From: Thermomonas sp.
GTDB taxonomy: Bacteria; Pseudomonadota; Gammaproteobacteria; Xanthomonadales; Xanthomonadaceae
Reading direction: 5' to 3'
Assembly (NCBI GenBank): GCA_020692565.1
Contig: JAIMKJ010000013.1
Coordinates: forward strand, 36,557-88,612
Length of the DNA stretch: 52,056 nt
The notes under the pieces are model-generated. The model worked only from the letters and a program-made list of their open reading frames with translations. It did not search any database and was not told where the DNA came from. Positions 44,760-52,056 of this stretch are shown in pieces. Each line of letters opens with the position of its first letter. Position 1 is the first letter of the stretch. The translations under genes were made by a program, and so were the position numbers.

Positions 44760-45473
44760 TCAGCGCAACTCGATCTTGAGCTGACCGCCGCGCCAGACCA
44801 GCACCGCGCCGTCGCGGGTGATGCGCTCGATCACCAGTTCGCCGAGCAGATCGCCTTCCCGCAGCCGCTGGCCGTCGAGGATGACGAACCGCCGCGTCGG
44901 CGTTTCGTTCCACAGATGCATGCTGAGTTTCAGCGGTGGCAGCAGCTTGCGCGTGGCGGGATCGAGGTCGGCCAGCGAGACCGTGCTGCCGGTGGGCGGC
45001 AGGACCGGCGGTGCGACGGCTGCGGGCAGCGCAGGCGGATCGCGCGGCGGCGGTGGAAGCGGTGCGGGCGGCGGAATCGTCGCTGTGGCGGCGGGCGCGG
45101 GATCCACCGGCATCGCCCGAGGCGGCATCGGCTTGGGCGCAGGTGCGGAGACCGGTTCCGGAACGGGCCCCGGAACCTGCTCGAAAACCTGTTCGGAAAC
45201 CGCAGCCCCGGTCGCGGCCTGCGCCGTCGGTGCCGTTGTGGTGGCCGCGTCGAGGATCGGCGATGCCGGCGGCGCTTCCGGTGCGCGCCGGGTGAGCAGC
45301 CACAGCACCGCGATCAGCGAGATCACAGCGATGGTGCCGAGCGACCACAGCGGCCAGTTCGGACGCGCGCGTACGGGTTCGGGCGTGGCCGGCATCGCCG
45401 CGAACAGATCGGGCGCTTCGTTGCGGCGGCGGGCGGCTTCGGATTTGCGCAGCGCGTCGAGAATGAAGGACAT
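44760..45473 (-). CDS. gspB: General secretion pathway protein GspB
   Basis: 237 residues. Cytoplasmic MSFILDALRKSEAARRRNEA, the family-specific opening; one membrane helix at about 42-60 (LGTIAVISLIAVLWLL); a Pro/Ala/Val-rich periplasmic linker of about 100 residues (VFEQVPGPVPEPVSAPAPKP); and the C-terminal GspB domain with LKLSMHLWNETPTRRFVILD. GspB with GspA helps assemble the secretin through the peptidoglycan for type II secretion. Starts 3 bp after gspA, so in one operon with it. The core gsp genes are not in this window. Confidence 0.9.
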   Translation of the reverse strand: MSFILDALRKSEAARRRNEAPDLFAAMPATPEPVRARPNWPLWSLGTIAVISLIAVLWLLTRRAPEAPPASPILDAATTTAPTAQAATGAAVSEQVFEQVPGPVPEPVSAPAPKPMPPRAMPVDPAPAATATIPPPAPLPPPPRDPPALPAAVAPPVLPPTGSTVSLADLDPATRKLLPPLKLSMHLWNETPTRRFVILDGQRLREGDLLGELVIERITRDGAVLVWRGGQLKIELR

Positions 45474-45476
45474 CGC

Positions 45477-47180
45477 TCAGGGCTCCCCGGTGCGCGGGCC
45501 TGTCTGCAGGCGCGGGCCGGCATCGCGGTGCGACAGTGCGAAGAGGGTGTCGGCGTTCGGCGCGCCGTCGCTGCGCAGACCCATGCGTGCCTGGAACGCG
45601 CGCAATGCCACGGACAGATCGCTGCTGTCGTCGCCCTCGGCGTGCAGACGGCGACGCACCCAGTCGATGGCGGTCGCATCGCCGGCCGCGAATTTCGCTT
45701 CCAGCGCATCCGGCGCCGACCAGATCGCGAGATATTCGCCGTTCCACACGCCGGCCAGCGCGACCCGGTCGATATCGACCGCGCTGCCGTCCAGCGAGAT
45801 GCGCACGCTGCCGGCAGCGGCGTCTGCGCCGAGCAGCGACGCCCACACCGCCTGCGGCTCGGCGCGCAGGCGCAGCAGCACCGGGCGACCGATCTTCAGC
45901 AGCTGATCGAGTTGCGCGCGGCTGCGCAGACAGCGCCAACCGGGCGACAGCGTGGGCGGACAGGCGTCGGGCGAGGCCTTGCGCAGCGTCGTCGGCGCTT
46001 TCCACGCTGCGACCAGCGACTGCCATTCGCGCGGGGATTCGGGCGGCGTCCGTCGCACGCGCTGCAGCAGCGCGGCGCCGTCGAGGGCTGCGCTGCCGGA
46101 CCGGATCGATACGGCCGTCTGTGCGCTGACGGCGGGCGTCGTCGCTGCGGCCGAATCGCCGATCGTCTTCGCCTCGCCTGCAGGGTTTCGCGATAGCGCG
46201 AACGCGATGACGATCGCGGCCAGCGCGAGCGCGCCCGCGGCGGCCAGCGCGTCACGGCCGCGCGGCGAGGCGGCGCTGGACGTCGGCGCCAGCGCTTCCC
46301 CGGCCGCACGATCGACGGTTTTCGCGTCGATGCTCAGCAGATCGTGGGCATAGCCGCCGAGCAGGGCGCGTTCGGCGATCACGTTGATCAGCCGCGGCAC
46401 GCCGCCGCTGCGCTGGTGGATGCGACGCACCGCGTCCTGCGCGAACGGAAAGCGCTTCGCCCCGGCGGTGGTCAGCCGGTGGCGCAGATAGGCGGCAGTG
46501 CCGGCTTCATCGAGCGGGCGCAGGTGATAGCGCGCGGTGATGCGCTGCGCGAGCTGGCGCAGTTCCGGCCGCGCCAGCGTGTCGCGCAGTTCGGGCTGGC
46601 CGATCAGGATGATCTGCAGCAATTTCTGGGTTTCGGTTTCGAGATTGGTGAGCAGCCGCACCTGCTCCAACGCTTCGGTCGAGAGGTTCTGCGCCTCGTC
46701 GATGATCAGCACCACCCGGTCGCCCTTCGCGTAGGCCTCCAGCAGATAGGTGCCCAGCGCATCGAACATCGCCTTGCCGCCGGGTCTGGCGCGGCTGCGG
46801 GCCGGCGTCGCGGCCTTGCCGCCCTTGCGTTTGCCGCCGGGTGCCGCGGCTGGCGTCGCGGCTGGCGTTGCCGTGCCGCCGGCCGGCAGGCGCAGCTCCT
46901 CGCAGATCGTCTGCAGCAGTTCCGCCGGCTCCAGCCGTGGATTCAGCACCAGCGCGGCGTGGGTGTTTTCGGGCAGCTGATTCAGCAGCAGCCGGCTGAG
47001 CGTGGTCTTGCCGGTGCCCACTTCGCCGGTGAGTTGCACGAAACCGCCGCCGCCGCCCTGGCGGATGCCGTAGAGCAGGTGCGCCAGCGCGTCCCGGTGG
47101 TGTTCGCTGAGAAACACGTAATGCGGGTCGGGCGTGATCGAGAACGGCGCCTGTTCGAGCCCGTAGTACTCCAGATACAT
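45477..47180 (-). CDS. gspA: General secretion pathway protein GspA/ExeA, AAA ATPase with peptidoglycan-binding domain
   Basis: 567 residues. Opening MYLEYYGLEQAPFSITPDPH is diagnostic. AAA module with Walker A LTGEVGTGKTTLSRLLLN and Walker B VVLIIDEAQNLSTEALEQV, an arginine-containing GGVPRLINVIAE, a Gly/Lys-rich insertion near residue 115-135 (PGGKRKGGKAATPA), one membrane helix at about 310-328, and a C-terminal PG_binding_1-like domain (DLSVALRAFQARMGLRSDGA). GspA-GspB build the passage for the type II secretin; this fits the several secreted hydrolases encoded in the window. Confidence 0.92.
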   Translation of the reverse strand: MYLEYYGLEQAPFSITPDPHYVFLSEHHRDALAHLLYGIRQGGGGGFVQLTGEVGTGKTTLSRLLLNQLPENTHAALVLNPRLEPAELLQTICEELRLPAGGTATPAATPAAAPGGKRKGGKAATPARSRARPGGKAMFDALGTYLLEAYAKGDRVVLIIDEAQNLSTEALEQVRLLTNLETETQKLLQIILIGQPELRDTLARPELRQLAQRITARYHLRPLDEAGTAAYLRHRLTTAGAKRFPFAQDAVRRIHQRSGGVPRLINVIAERALLGGYAHDLLSIDAKTVDRAAGEALAPTSSAASPRGRDALAAAGALALAAIVIAFALSRNPAGEAKTIGDSAAATTPAVSAQTAVSIRSGSAALDGAALLQRVRRTPPESPREWQSLVAAWKAPTTLRKASPDACPPTLSPGWRCLRSRAQLDQLLKIGRPVLLRLRAEPQAVWASLLGADAAAGSVRISLDGSAVDIDRVALAGVWNGEYLAIWSAPDALEAKFAAGDATAIDWVRRRLHAEGDDSSDLSVALRAFQARMGLRSDGAPNADTLFALSHRDAGPRLQTGPRTGEP

Positions 47181-47255
47181 ATCAGTAGCGGCCTGGTACG
47201 CCGAATCCGGCGGAGCGGGGCGCCCAGACTGCCACAGTGGTGCCGGGCGCGGCGT

Positions 47256-48206
47256 TCATTCGCCCACGACCTTGGATTCGCCGGTCGCCAGGATCTCCGG
47301 ATGCTCGATCTTCTTCGGCCGTACCAGCAGCGGGTAGATCAGCACCGCGCCGAGGATGATCGCCACGCCCAGATAGAAGCGCGGGGTGAGTTCGTGCTGT
47401 TCGCCCAGCAGCAGCATCGCCAGCGCGATCGCGTAAACCGGTTCCAGATTCACCGCAAGCTGGGTGCCGAACGCGCTGAGGTGGCGCAGCGCCAGCAGCG
47501 ACAGCACGAACGGCACCAGGGTGCAGGCAACCGCGAGCAGCAGCAGATACGCGCCGTCGTGCAGATCGGGCAGCAGAAAGGGATTGCCGCCGAAGGCCGG
47601 CGACAGCATCCCGGACAGCGGCGCGATCAGCGTGATCGCCGCCACGCCCGCGGCCATTTCCAGCGCGGTGACCGACAGCGCGTCGCTGTGTCCCACCAGC
47701 CGTTTGTTCAGCGAATTGAAGAAGGCCACAAACAGCGCCGAAATCGTGCCGACCGCCACGCCGATCAGCATGCCGTCGGGAATGCCGTCGACCATCAGCG
47801 CGACGCCGGGCAGCACCGTGAGGCCCAGCGCGAACTCGCGCTTCGACAGGCGCTTGCCGGTGAGCCAGGGCTCGATCAATGCGGTGAACACCGTACCCAG
47901 CGCCATGCAGGTCGCGCCGACCGACGCGTTCGACAGCTTGATCGCCGCATAGAACGTCAGCCAGTGCAGCGCGACCAGCACGCCCACCCCGGCGTAGCTC
48001 CAGAGCAGCCGCGCCGGCATCGCGCGCAGACCGCGCCACACCCGCGGCAACAGCAACAGCAGCACGACCACCAGCAGCATGCGCCACCACACCAGCGGCA
48101 GCGCCGGCATGCTGATGAGTTTGCCGAGGATCGCGGTGAAACCCCACAGGATCACGCAGAAGTGGATCTGCAGCCAGGCGGTGCGGGTAGCGGCGGTGCT
48201 GGTCAT
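47256..48206 (-). CDS. EamA/DMT family transporter
   Basis: 316 residues, about ten membrane helices forming two EamA repeats. First repeat begins QIHFCVILWGFTAILGKLIS and ends around LTVLPGVALMVDGI; second begins IGVAVGTISALFVAFFNSLN and ends LGVAIILGAVLIYPLLV. The inter-repeat features (LSNASVGATCMALGTVFTAL, LAVNLEPVYAIALAMLLLGE) are typical drug/metabolite exporters. Substrate unknown. A promoter for this minus gene should lie in the GC-rich stretch beyond its start. Confidence 0.92.
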   Translation of the reverse strand: MTSTAATRTAWLQIHFCVILWGFTAILGKLISMPALPLVWWRMLLVVVLLLLLPRVWRGLRAMPARLLWSYAGVGVLVALHWLTFYAAIKLSNASVGATCMALGTVFTALIEPWLTGKRLSKREFALGLTVLPGVALMVDGIPDGMLIGVAVGTISALFVAFFNSLNKRLVGHSDALSVTALEMAAGVAAITLIAPLSGMLSPAFGGNPFLLPDLHDGAYLLLLAVACTLVPFVLSLLALRHLSAFGTQLAVNLEPVYAIALAMLLLGEQHELTPRFYLGVAIILGAVLIYPLLVRPKKIEHPEILATGESKVVGE

Positions 48207-48573
48207 CGCGAGCCTGCTGCGGAAGGTCGCGCATTATCGCCGGCTCCCGCGCCCGTCGGGAGGGCGGCATTGCCGCGTCTTCGACGCTTGTCGCCAGCGG
48301 CCAGTCGACGAACGCCTGCGCGGCCTGGCGCCGTTCTTCTGCTTCCCCTTCAAGGGGAGGGCTTCCGCCACCGTCGCCCCGCAGCCGCCTGGCGCTGCCG
48401 TGCCGGTGCAAGGCCCGATTCCGGACCTGCGCCAAGGCGAAGCGCCGATCTGCGGTGCTACCGTCCAATCGCCCGCAGGATCAGGGAGCGGGCAGTCCCG
48501 CGTCGACGGAAGGGCGGCCTGCCGCCCGGTCCGCGCGCGCCACTCTTCATGAAGAATATTCAAGGAAACGGTC
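48207..48573. other. Non-coding stretch, boundary to the low-GC region
   Basis: GC-rich, no gene seen. It contains a GGGAGGGC-rich part and a short CCCCTTCAAGGGG palindrome at about 48344. From about 48550 the base composition becomes distinctly AT-richer, marking the edge of the probable acquired segment. No tRNA or direct repeat could be identified as an attachment site. Confidence 0.5.
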
Positions 48574-48654
48574 ATGTGGAAGCATCTTTCTTTTCCTCCT
48601 TGCCTTGCGGTCGCGCTGGGGTTCTCGGCGTTAGTGGCAAACAGAGGATTTTAG
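48574..48654 (+). CDS. Possible 26-residue small peptide
   Basis: ATG with AAGGA 7-8 bases upstream, coding MWKHLSFPPCLAVALGFSAL plus VANRGF. It looks like a short hydrophobic leader. It lies on the strand opposite the MASE1 gene, just beyond that gene's 3' end. Could be the remnant of a signal peptide from a deleted gene, or chance. Confidence 0.25.
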   Translation: MWKHLSFPPCLAVALGFSALVANRGF

Positions 48655-48694
48655 AGGCGCATATGTATTCTGCTTCCAAGTGCAAAAGTGATTC

Positions 48695-50260
48695 TCAAAG
48701 GAAAGATCTTCGTGCGGCGTCTGGATGTGGTTGCTCCTCCATTGAAGCAATGCTGATGGATTCGCTCAGAAGAAAGTCAATGCGATGTGCGCTTTTTCGC
48801 CGTACGCAGCCTCCATACGCTTTTGTTCGGCCTTCAAGTTCTGCTTCGGCAAGAACGCTGGCCTGATTGCTTCGTGGCGAAGTAGTGGGCGTCGCAATCA
48901 TTCGCATGCTGATGCCGCGGATATCTCTGCGCTGCCACACTCGAAATTTTACTTGATACTCCTGTGGCGCGCATTCCGAAAGAAGCGCAAATGCGTTACA
49001 GAGGCATCGATAGGCAGCAAGTTGCAGCTCCGTCGTAACTATGCGCGGCTGCCCGCGCAGTGCGTAGTTAACTTCCGCGTTGCCGGCCCATAATTGTGTG
49101 AAGTTGTCAGGATAGATAACGCCGTACAGACCACGTTCTTCTATTTTTATAGGGTACAGAGCAGCAGCCTGACTTTCGAACCATTGTGTGTGTTTCACAG
49201 CTTCGCTGTTTAGCAGCATGGCCGCGGTGTATTGCTTGTGCTCTTTTAGGAGGTCGACCAATTGTTTGCGATTATCATCCAGGCAGATTTGCATTTGTGC
49301 CAGGTAGACAACTTTATCGCGCAAGTTTCGCTCATTGGAAAGAAAGCTGGACTTGGCTAATTCAATGGCCTTTCGCTCGGACATTCCTAGCCTTCGTGCT
49401 TTATCGTATGAGTCCGAAATCATTGTGCCGAGTACAAGCAGTGCGGTCGCTATGATCGCAAGTGCGAGTTGAGCCACAAATACAGTGTCATCGCTTGCAT
49501 TCGGCATTCCTGTATAGGTCAATGTCTGGGCGGTTGCGATGTTGACAATGATGGTGCCTGTCGCTGCTCCCCGCCACGCATGTAGAAACGTCAACCCAGC
49601 CACCGGCACAATCATCAGAATCAGCAGCGATTGCCGGATGGACGGATCAAGGGTTGAGCTGAATATGACAAAGCAATAGATGCTCAAAATCATGCCGATG
49701 GCAATGGCTAAGTCCCGAGAAAATTGCCCTGTGAAAAATTCCTTTCTTGAGCGAAGTAGCCATATCAAGCATGGCAAGCAGATAAGAAGAATTCCTTGAT
49801 AATAGCCGAGGGCAAGATAAACAAGCCTGATGGGCGCAGATAAAGAATCGGGTCCTGATAAGAGTTGGTTGGCTAGAAGGTTCGTCAATGCGCCCCAGAT
49901 GGATGCGGTGACGCCAATGATCGGTAGCCATTTGGAGATTTGCTGAAAATTTATGAGCTTTCTGCGAAATGGCACAATCAAAGCAGCGGTCATGGGTCCC
50001 AGCACGAATGGGCTTGTGTAAGACCATAGAACGCTGTACGTCTCTGCCATAGGGATGCGCTTATACAATAGCGCAGATATATCGCCCACAAGTACATAAG
50101 GCCAATAGCGATAGGGCAGAAAAAGTAAGCAGGCTATTCGCAGGCCTGCGGGTAGAAACCATTGATTGAACGACAAATACCATAGTGACAAATATGCTAT
50201 GCAATAGAAAATGCTAAGTGTGAGCCCTTTGCCAATATGGCTCCAACTGATGCCGCCCAT
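48695..50260 (-). CDS. MASE1-domain membrane protein with degenerate histidine-kinase ATPase part
   Basis: 521 residues, encoded in low-GC DNA. Residues 1-290 contain about eight membrane helices of a MASE1 sensor domain (IGKGLTLSIFYCIAYLSLWY, GLRIACLLFLPYRYWPYVLV, IRLVYLALGYYQGILLICLP). After a coiled-coil-like region (LRDKVVYLAQMQICLDDNRK) the remainder resembles a UhpB/NarX-type GHKL ATPase, seen in TTELQLAAYRCLCNAFALLS. The conserved Asn of the N box and the DxGxG motif are not found, and no phospho-accepting His region is recognisable. It is therefore probably catalytically dead. Strong AAGGAG ribosome site. The strain's high-GC codon usage is not followed, so recent acquisition is likely. 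Confidence 0.8.
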   Translation of the reverse strand: MGGISWSHIGKGLTLSIFYCIAYLSLWYLSFNQWFLPAGLRIACLLFLPYRYWPYVLVGDISALLYKRIPMAETYSVLWSYTSPFVLGPMTAALIVPFRRKLINFQQISKWLPIIGVTASIWGALTNLLANQLLSGPDSLSAPIRLVYLALGYYQGILLICLPCLIWLLRSRKEFFTGQFSRDLAIAIGMILSIYCFVIFSSTLDPSIRQSLLILMIVPVAGLTFLHAWRGAATGTIIVNIATAQTLTYTGMPNASDDTVFVAQLALAIIATALLVLGTMISDSYDKARRLGMSERKAIELAKSSFLSNERNLRDKVVYLAQMQICLDDNRKQLVDLLKEHKQYTAAMLLNSEAVKHTQWFESQAAALYPIKIEERGLYGVIYPDNFTQLWAGNAEVNYALRGQPRIVTTELQLAAYRCLCNAFALLSECAPQEYQVKFRVWQRRDIRGISMRMIATPTTSPRSNQASVLAEAELEGRTKAYGGCVRRKSAHRIDFLLSESISIASMEEQPHPDAARRSFL

Positions 50261-50355
50261 GCTTACTCCTTGTTTTTCGTATGCGCAGCGAGGTTTTTCA
50301 AAAGCCTGTTCTCTTGAAAAATGCAGCGATAAATTTGTAGCAAAGAGCGGCTTGG

Positions 50356-51000
50356 CTAAAGCCAGCCAACAACTAATCCGAACAGGTTCAGATGGGCCAA
50401 ATCCGTTTCATAGATGTCCGTTCGCTGTGTTTCGCTGTTGTATCTGGTCAGTAACCAAAGATCGCGGCGTATCAATATCCGACGGATATCCGGTCGCCCC
50501 CAGAGAGTGAAAGCGTAATTGGCGCCATCCACCACGTCGGCGTGTTCGGTCACGCGTGCATCTATGAGTACTAAAGCATCGCGTTCGATTTGAGGGGCTA
50601 ATGCTTGCGAGGGTTGCAGCGTCCAACGCACATGCTCTATGGGCGTGGCTCCAATTTTCTGACGCACGACAAACTCTGGTAGGCAACAGTCATCCAGCGC
50701 GTCCGGCCGGCCGAAGTCGGCCAAGCGTGGGATGCGCACATGGCCTTTCGGGATAGGCATCTCCATCGCTTCGGCCATCACCCCCGCTTCCACCAGCCGG
50801 GCGTAGGCCACGCTGATCCGCTCGGGCGGCACCGCCAGCAGCGCGCCCAGATTGGGCGCGTACTGGGCGGGAATGGGCCGGCGGCCCCGGCGCCATTGCG
50901 AGACCTGATTGCTGGACACCCCTGTTTTCAGGGCGATGTAGTCGTTGCGCATGCCGGCGGTCTTGATGGCTTCGGCAAACGCCTGGGTATAGGGGTCCAC
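50356..51000 (-). CDS. XRE-family CI-like repressor with degenerate S24 domain
   Basis: 214 residues. GTG start. N-terminal HTH_3 domain (AEAIKTAGMRNDYIALKTGV, then SSNQVSQWRRGRRPIPAQYA). The C-terminal half follows the LexA/CI S24 fold in outline: VLIDARVTEHADVVDGANYA, RRILIRRDLWLLTRYNS and LFGLVVGWL. The Ser-Met-x-Pro nucleophile motif is not in place and the catalytic Lys position reads Arg/Ile, so self-cleavage is unlikely. It is divergent from a strong promoter toward the CsrA-like gene and is followed by the MASE1 gene on the same strand. Such a repressor suggests control of a phage or integrative conjugative element. Confidence 0.82.
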   Translation of the reverse strand: MDPYTQAFAEAIKTAGMRNDYIALKTGVSSNQVSQWRRGRRPIPAQYAPNLGALLAVPPERISVAYARLVEAGVMAEAMEMPIPKGHVRIPRLADFGRPDALDDCCLPEFVVRQKIGATPIEHVRWTLQPSQALAPQIERDALVLIDARVTEHADVVDGANYAFTLWGRPDIRRILIRRDLWLLTRYNSETQRTDIYETDLAHLNLFGLVVGWL

Positions 51001-51402
51001 GGGCGATCCCTGTTGCTTCGAGAGGATTGTGAAGATTAGACGACGAATCTATTGACATGTAAAGTTGTAAAGATGTATTAAAAGTAACGTTTGATGTATT
51101 TTATGTCACGGCCGATGCGATGGCTGTGGCCGGTAGGGCGACAGGCACCCGCATGCCCCTGGGTGCCTGTCATGCCTCTGACTCGCGGCGCAGCCGCAAA
51201 GGACGCTGAAGATGGTGGATTGGAAAGCATCGGGTGGCAGAACGCGGCGCATCGCGCGGCGGGTGCGCAATGGCGGACCGGGGACCGGTATCGATTGCCA
51301 GGTTCCGTTGCCGGTCAGGCGCCGGCGGCGCGGCAGTCGCGTGCTGTGCGATGCCCATCCACGATCATGCGCTTTGAGCCTTCCGCACGGAGGGCGCCCG
51401 TC
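51001..51402. other. Regulatory region and long leader before the CsrA-like gene
   Basis: An AT-rich part at 51025-51110 contains the promoter and repeat described separately. The following 290 bp is GC-rich with no convincing gene; an in-frame ATG run from 51091 would extend the CsrA-like protein by 104 non-conserved residues and is not preferred. The space would give a leader of roughly 310 nucleotides. Confidence 0.5.
51052..51081 (+). promoter_or_regulatory. Strong sigma-70 promoter with repeats in the spacer
   Basis: TTGACA at 51052-51057 and TATTAA at 51076-51081, 18 bp apart. The spacer includes a direct repeat TGTAAAGT / TGTAAAGA, a candidate operator for the divergent CI-like repressor. 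The direction is toward the CsrA-like gene. Confidence 0.65.
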
Positions 51403-51873
51403 ATGCTCACCCTGAGCCGCCGCGTCGGCGAAACCATCTATATCGGCGACGACATCTGCGTGACCGTCTACGACCGCCTGCGCTATCACCTGATCCTGGC
51501 CGTACTGATGCCTGCGAATGCGATCTTGCGCTACGGAAATACCCGTCTGCGTCCAGCGATCCTGCCCGGCGGAGAGCGGTGCTACCTGCTGACCCTGTTG
51601 AGCCTGGACGACTTCTGGGTGGAGGCTCCCGGGTCGATTCCGGAGCAGGCCGTCCGGGTCCGCGTCAGATTCAATCCTACTTATCTGGGGGCGTCGTCCC
51701 TGCACATGCGTCAGGTGAAGATCGATATCGGTGCGCCGCCGTCGGTAGCGATCCATCGCGAGGAAATCTATCTGCGCGTGCTGCGGGATGCGGGGCGGCG
51801 GCTGCCCGCGATGCCGTTTTCGGCATGGCTGCACCAGGCCCTGCACGCGCCTCCCGGCCGGGCGGCGGCGTGA
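51403..51873 (+). CDS. CsrA-family protein with an internal insertion of about 80 residues
   Basis: 156 residues. Residues 1-23 (MLTLSRRVGETIYIGDDICV and TVY) match strands 1-2 of CsrA, including the RNA-binding L4, R6 and R7. Residues 104-131 (RQVKIDIGAPPSVAIHREEI followed by YLRVLRDAG) match the second half of CsrA, including the key VHREE-type Arg (R119). In between, residues about 24-103 are an unrelated insertion replacing a loop of a few residues. A 25-residue tail follows. Normal CsrA has about 61 residues. GGAGG lies 9 bases upstream. Pseudomonas RsmN also has an insertion, but a far smaller one. The stop overlaps another ATG (TGATG). Confidence 0.85.
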   Translation: MLTLSRRVGETIYIGDDICVTVYDRLRYHLILAVLMPANAILRYGNTRLRPAILPGGERCYLLTLLSLDDFWVEAPGSIPEQAVRVRVRFNPTYLGASSLHMRQVKIDIGAPPSVAIHREEIYLRVLRDAGRRLPAMPFSAWLHQALHAPPGRAAA

Positions 51874-51879
51874 TGCGCG

Positions 51880-51999
51880 ATGCGCCGAAGCCAGAGGTAC
51901 CAGACACAGCCGTTGCCGCTGATCGATGCGGCGCTGCTGGATGCGGTACTGCGCATCGCGCAGTGCCTGCTGACCGTGGGGTTGATGCTGTTCTGCTGA
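51880..51999 (+). CDS. Possible 39-residue membrane peptide
   Basis: Starts 7 bp after the CsrA-like stop, coding MRRSQRYQTQPLPLIDAALL and continuing to a hydrophobic C-terminal helix (AVLRIAQCLLTVGLMLFC). Basic N-terminus and one membrane helix fit a small element-encoded membrane protein. No homologue recognised, and no strong ribosome site; a competing ATG overlapping the CsrA-like stop opens a different frame that stays open to the window edge. Confidence 0.4.
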   Translation: MRRSQRYQTQPLPLIDAALLDAVLRIAQCLLTVGLMLFC

Positions 52000-52052
52000 A
52001 TCATCCGGGTCTGTCGGCGCCAATCGCCGGCACCGCTGCCTATAAAGGAGCC

Positions 52053-52056
52053 ATGC
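52053..52056 (+). CDS. Start of a further gene, cut by window edge
   Basis: ATG preceded at 3 bases by AAAGGAG, a strong ribosome site. Only the first codon is visible, so nothing can be said of the product. It implies that the operon from the 51052 promoter continues past the window. Confidence 0.4.

Noticed and set aside
46344..48866. An 840-codon plus-strand frame opposite gspA and the DMT gene
   Set aside because: Gln/Arg/His-rich shadow of two well-supported minus-strand genes.
51212..51415. A 67-codon Arg-rich frame before the CsrA-like gene
   Set aside because: No ribosome site and no recognisable sequence; it overlaps the start of the CsrA-like gene, which has a clear GGAGG.

Overview
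The window is about 52 kb of high-GC bacterial chromosome, most likely from the gammaproteobacterial family Xanthomonadaceae (a Lysobacter/Luteimonas-like organism). This is inferred from gene content and order: ibaG-murA next to kdsD; purN-purM-DUF2066-perM-like-hda; a fused XanB-type GDP-mannose enzyme; a fused CysG; GspA/GspB; secreted M14, S9 and CocE-like peptidases/hydrolases. Many intergenic hairpin repeats of the GTAGGAGGGCCTTCAGGCCC type also fit. I see no rRNA, tRNA, CRISPR array or transposase.

Layout. 1-12 kb is core metabolism: KdsD (cut by the left edge), IbaG, MurA, two tandem DUF3108 envelope proteins overlapping purN, a DUF2238 membrane protein, PurM, DUF2066, an AI-2E/PerM permease, Hda, and the MurU/AmgK cell-wall recycling pair. 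11.8-17 kb holds XanB and then a tight three-gene set: a BshA-like glycosyltransferase, an asparagine-synthetase-like ligase without the glutaminase cysteine, and a BshB1-like deacetylase. 17-20.9 kb is sulfur assimilation: cysK and cysG, with a divergent CysB-type regulator. 20.9-24.8 kb is an unusual minus-strand operon: a DUF2589 protein, a related partner, a small helical protein, and a cytoplasm-type two-headed peptidoglycan hydrolase. 25-48 kb is mixed housekeeping and secreted enzymes: DbpA, a lipase-like hydrolase, an M14 peptidase with PKD and P domains, a hybrid histidine kinase, a CocE-like hydrolase, a DeaD-like helicase, a AAA ATPase, a fatty acid desaturase, an S9 peptidase, an S4 protein, a VOC protein, a WYL regulator, GspB/GspA and a DMT permease. 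From about 48.5 kb the base composition drops sharply. There sits a MASE1 membrane sensor with a decayed kinase domain and a CI-like repressor with a decayed S24 domain. A strong divergent promoter reads toward a CsrA homologue carrying an insertion of about 80 residues. This looks like the control end of an integrated element that continues past the right edge.

The three best candidates for undescribed biology are: (1) the BshA-like / AsnB-like / BshB1-like operon beside the cysteine genes, which could make a bacillithiol-like or other GlcN-based conjugate with an amide ligase in place of BshC; (2) the DUF2589 operon with its peptidoglycan hydrolase; (3) the repressor / insertion-bearing CsrA module. 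Functions for these are inferences from motifs and context, not demonstrated.
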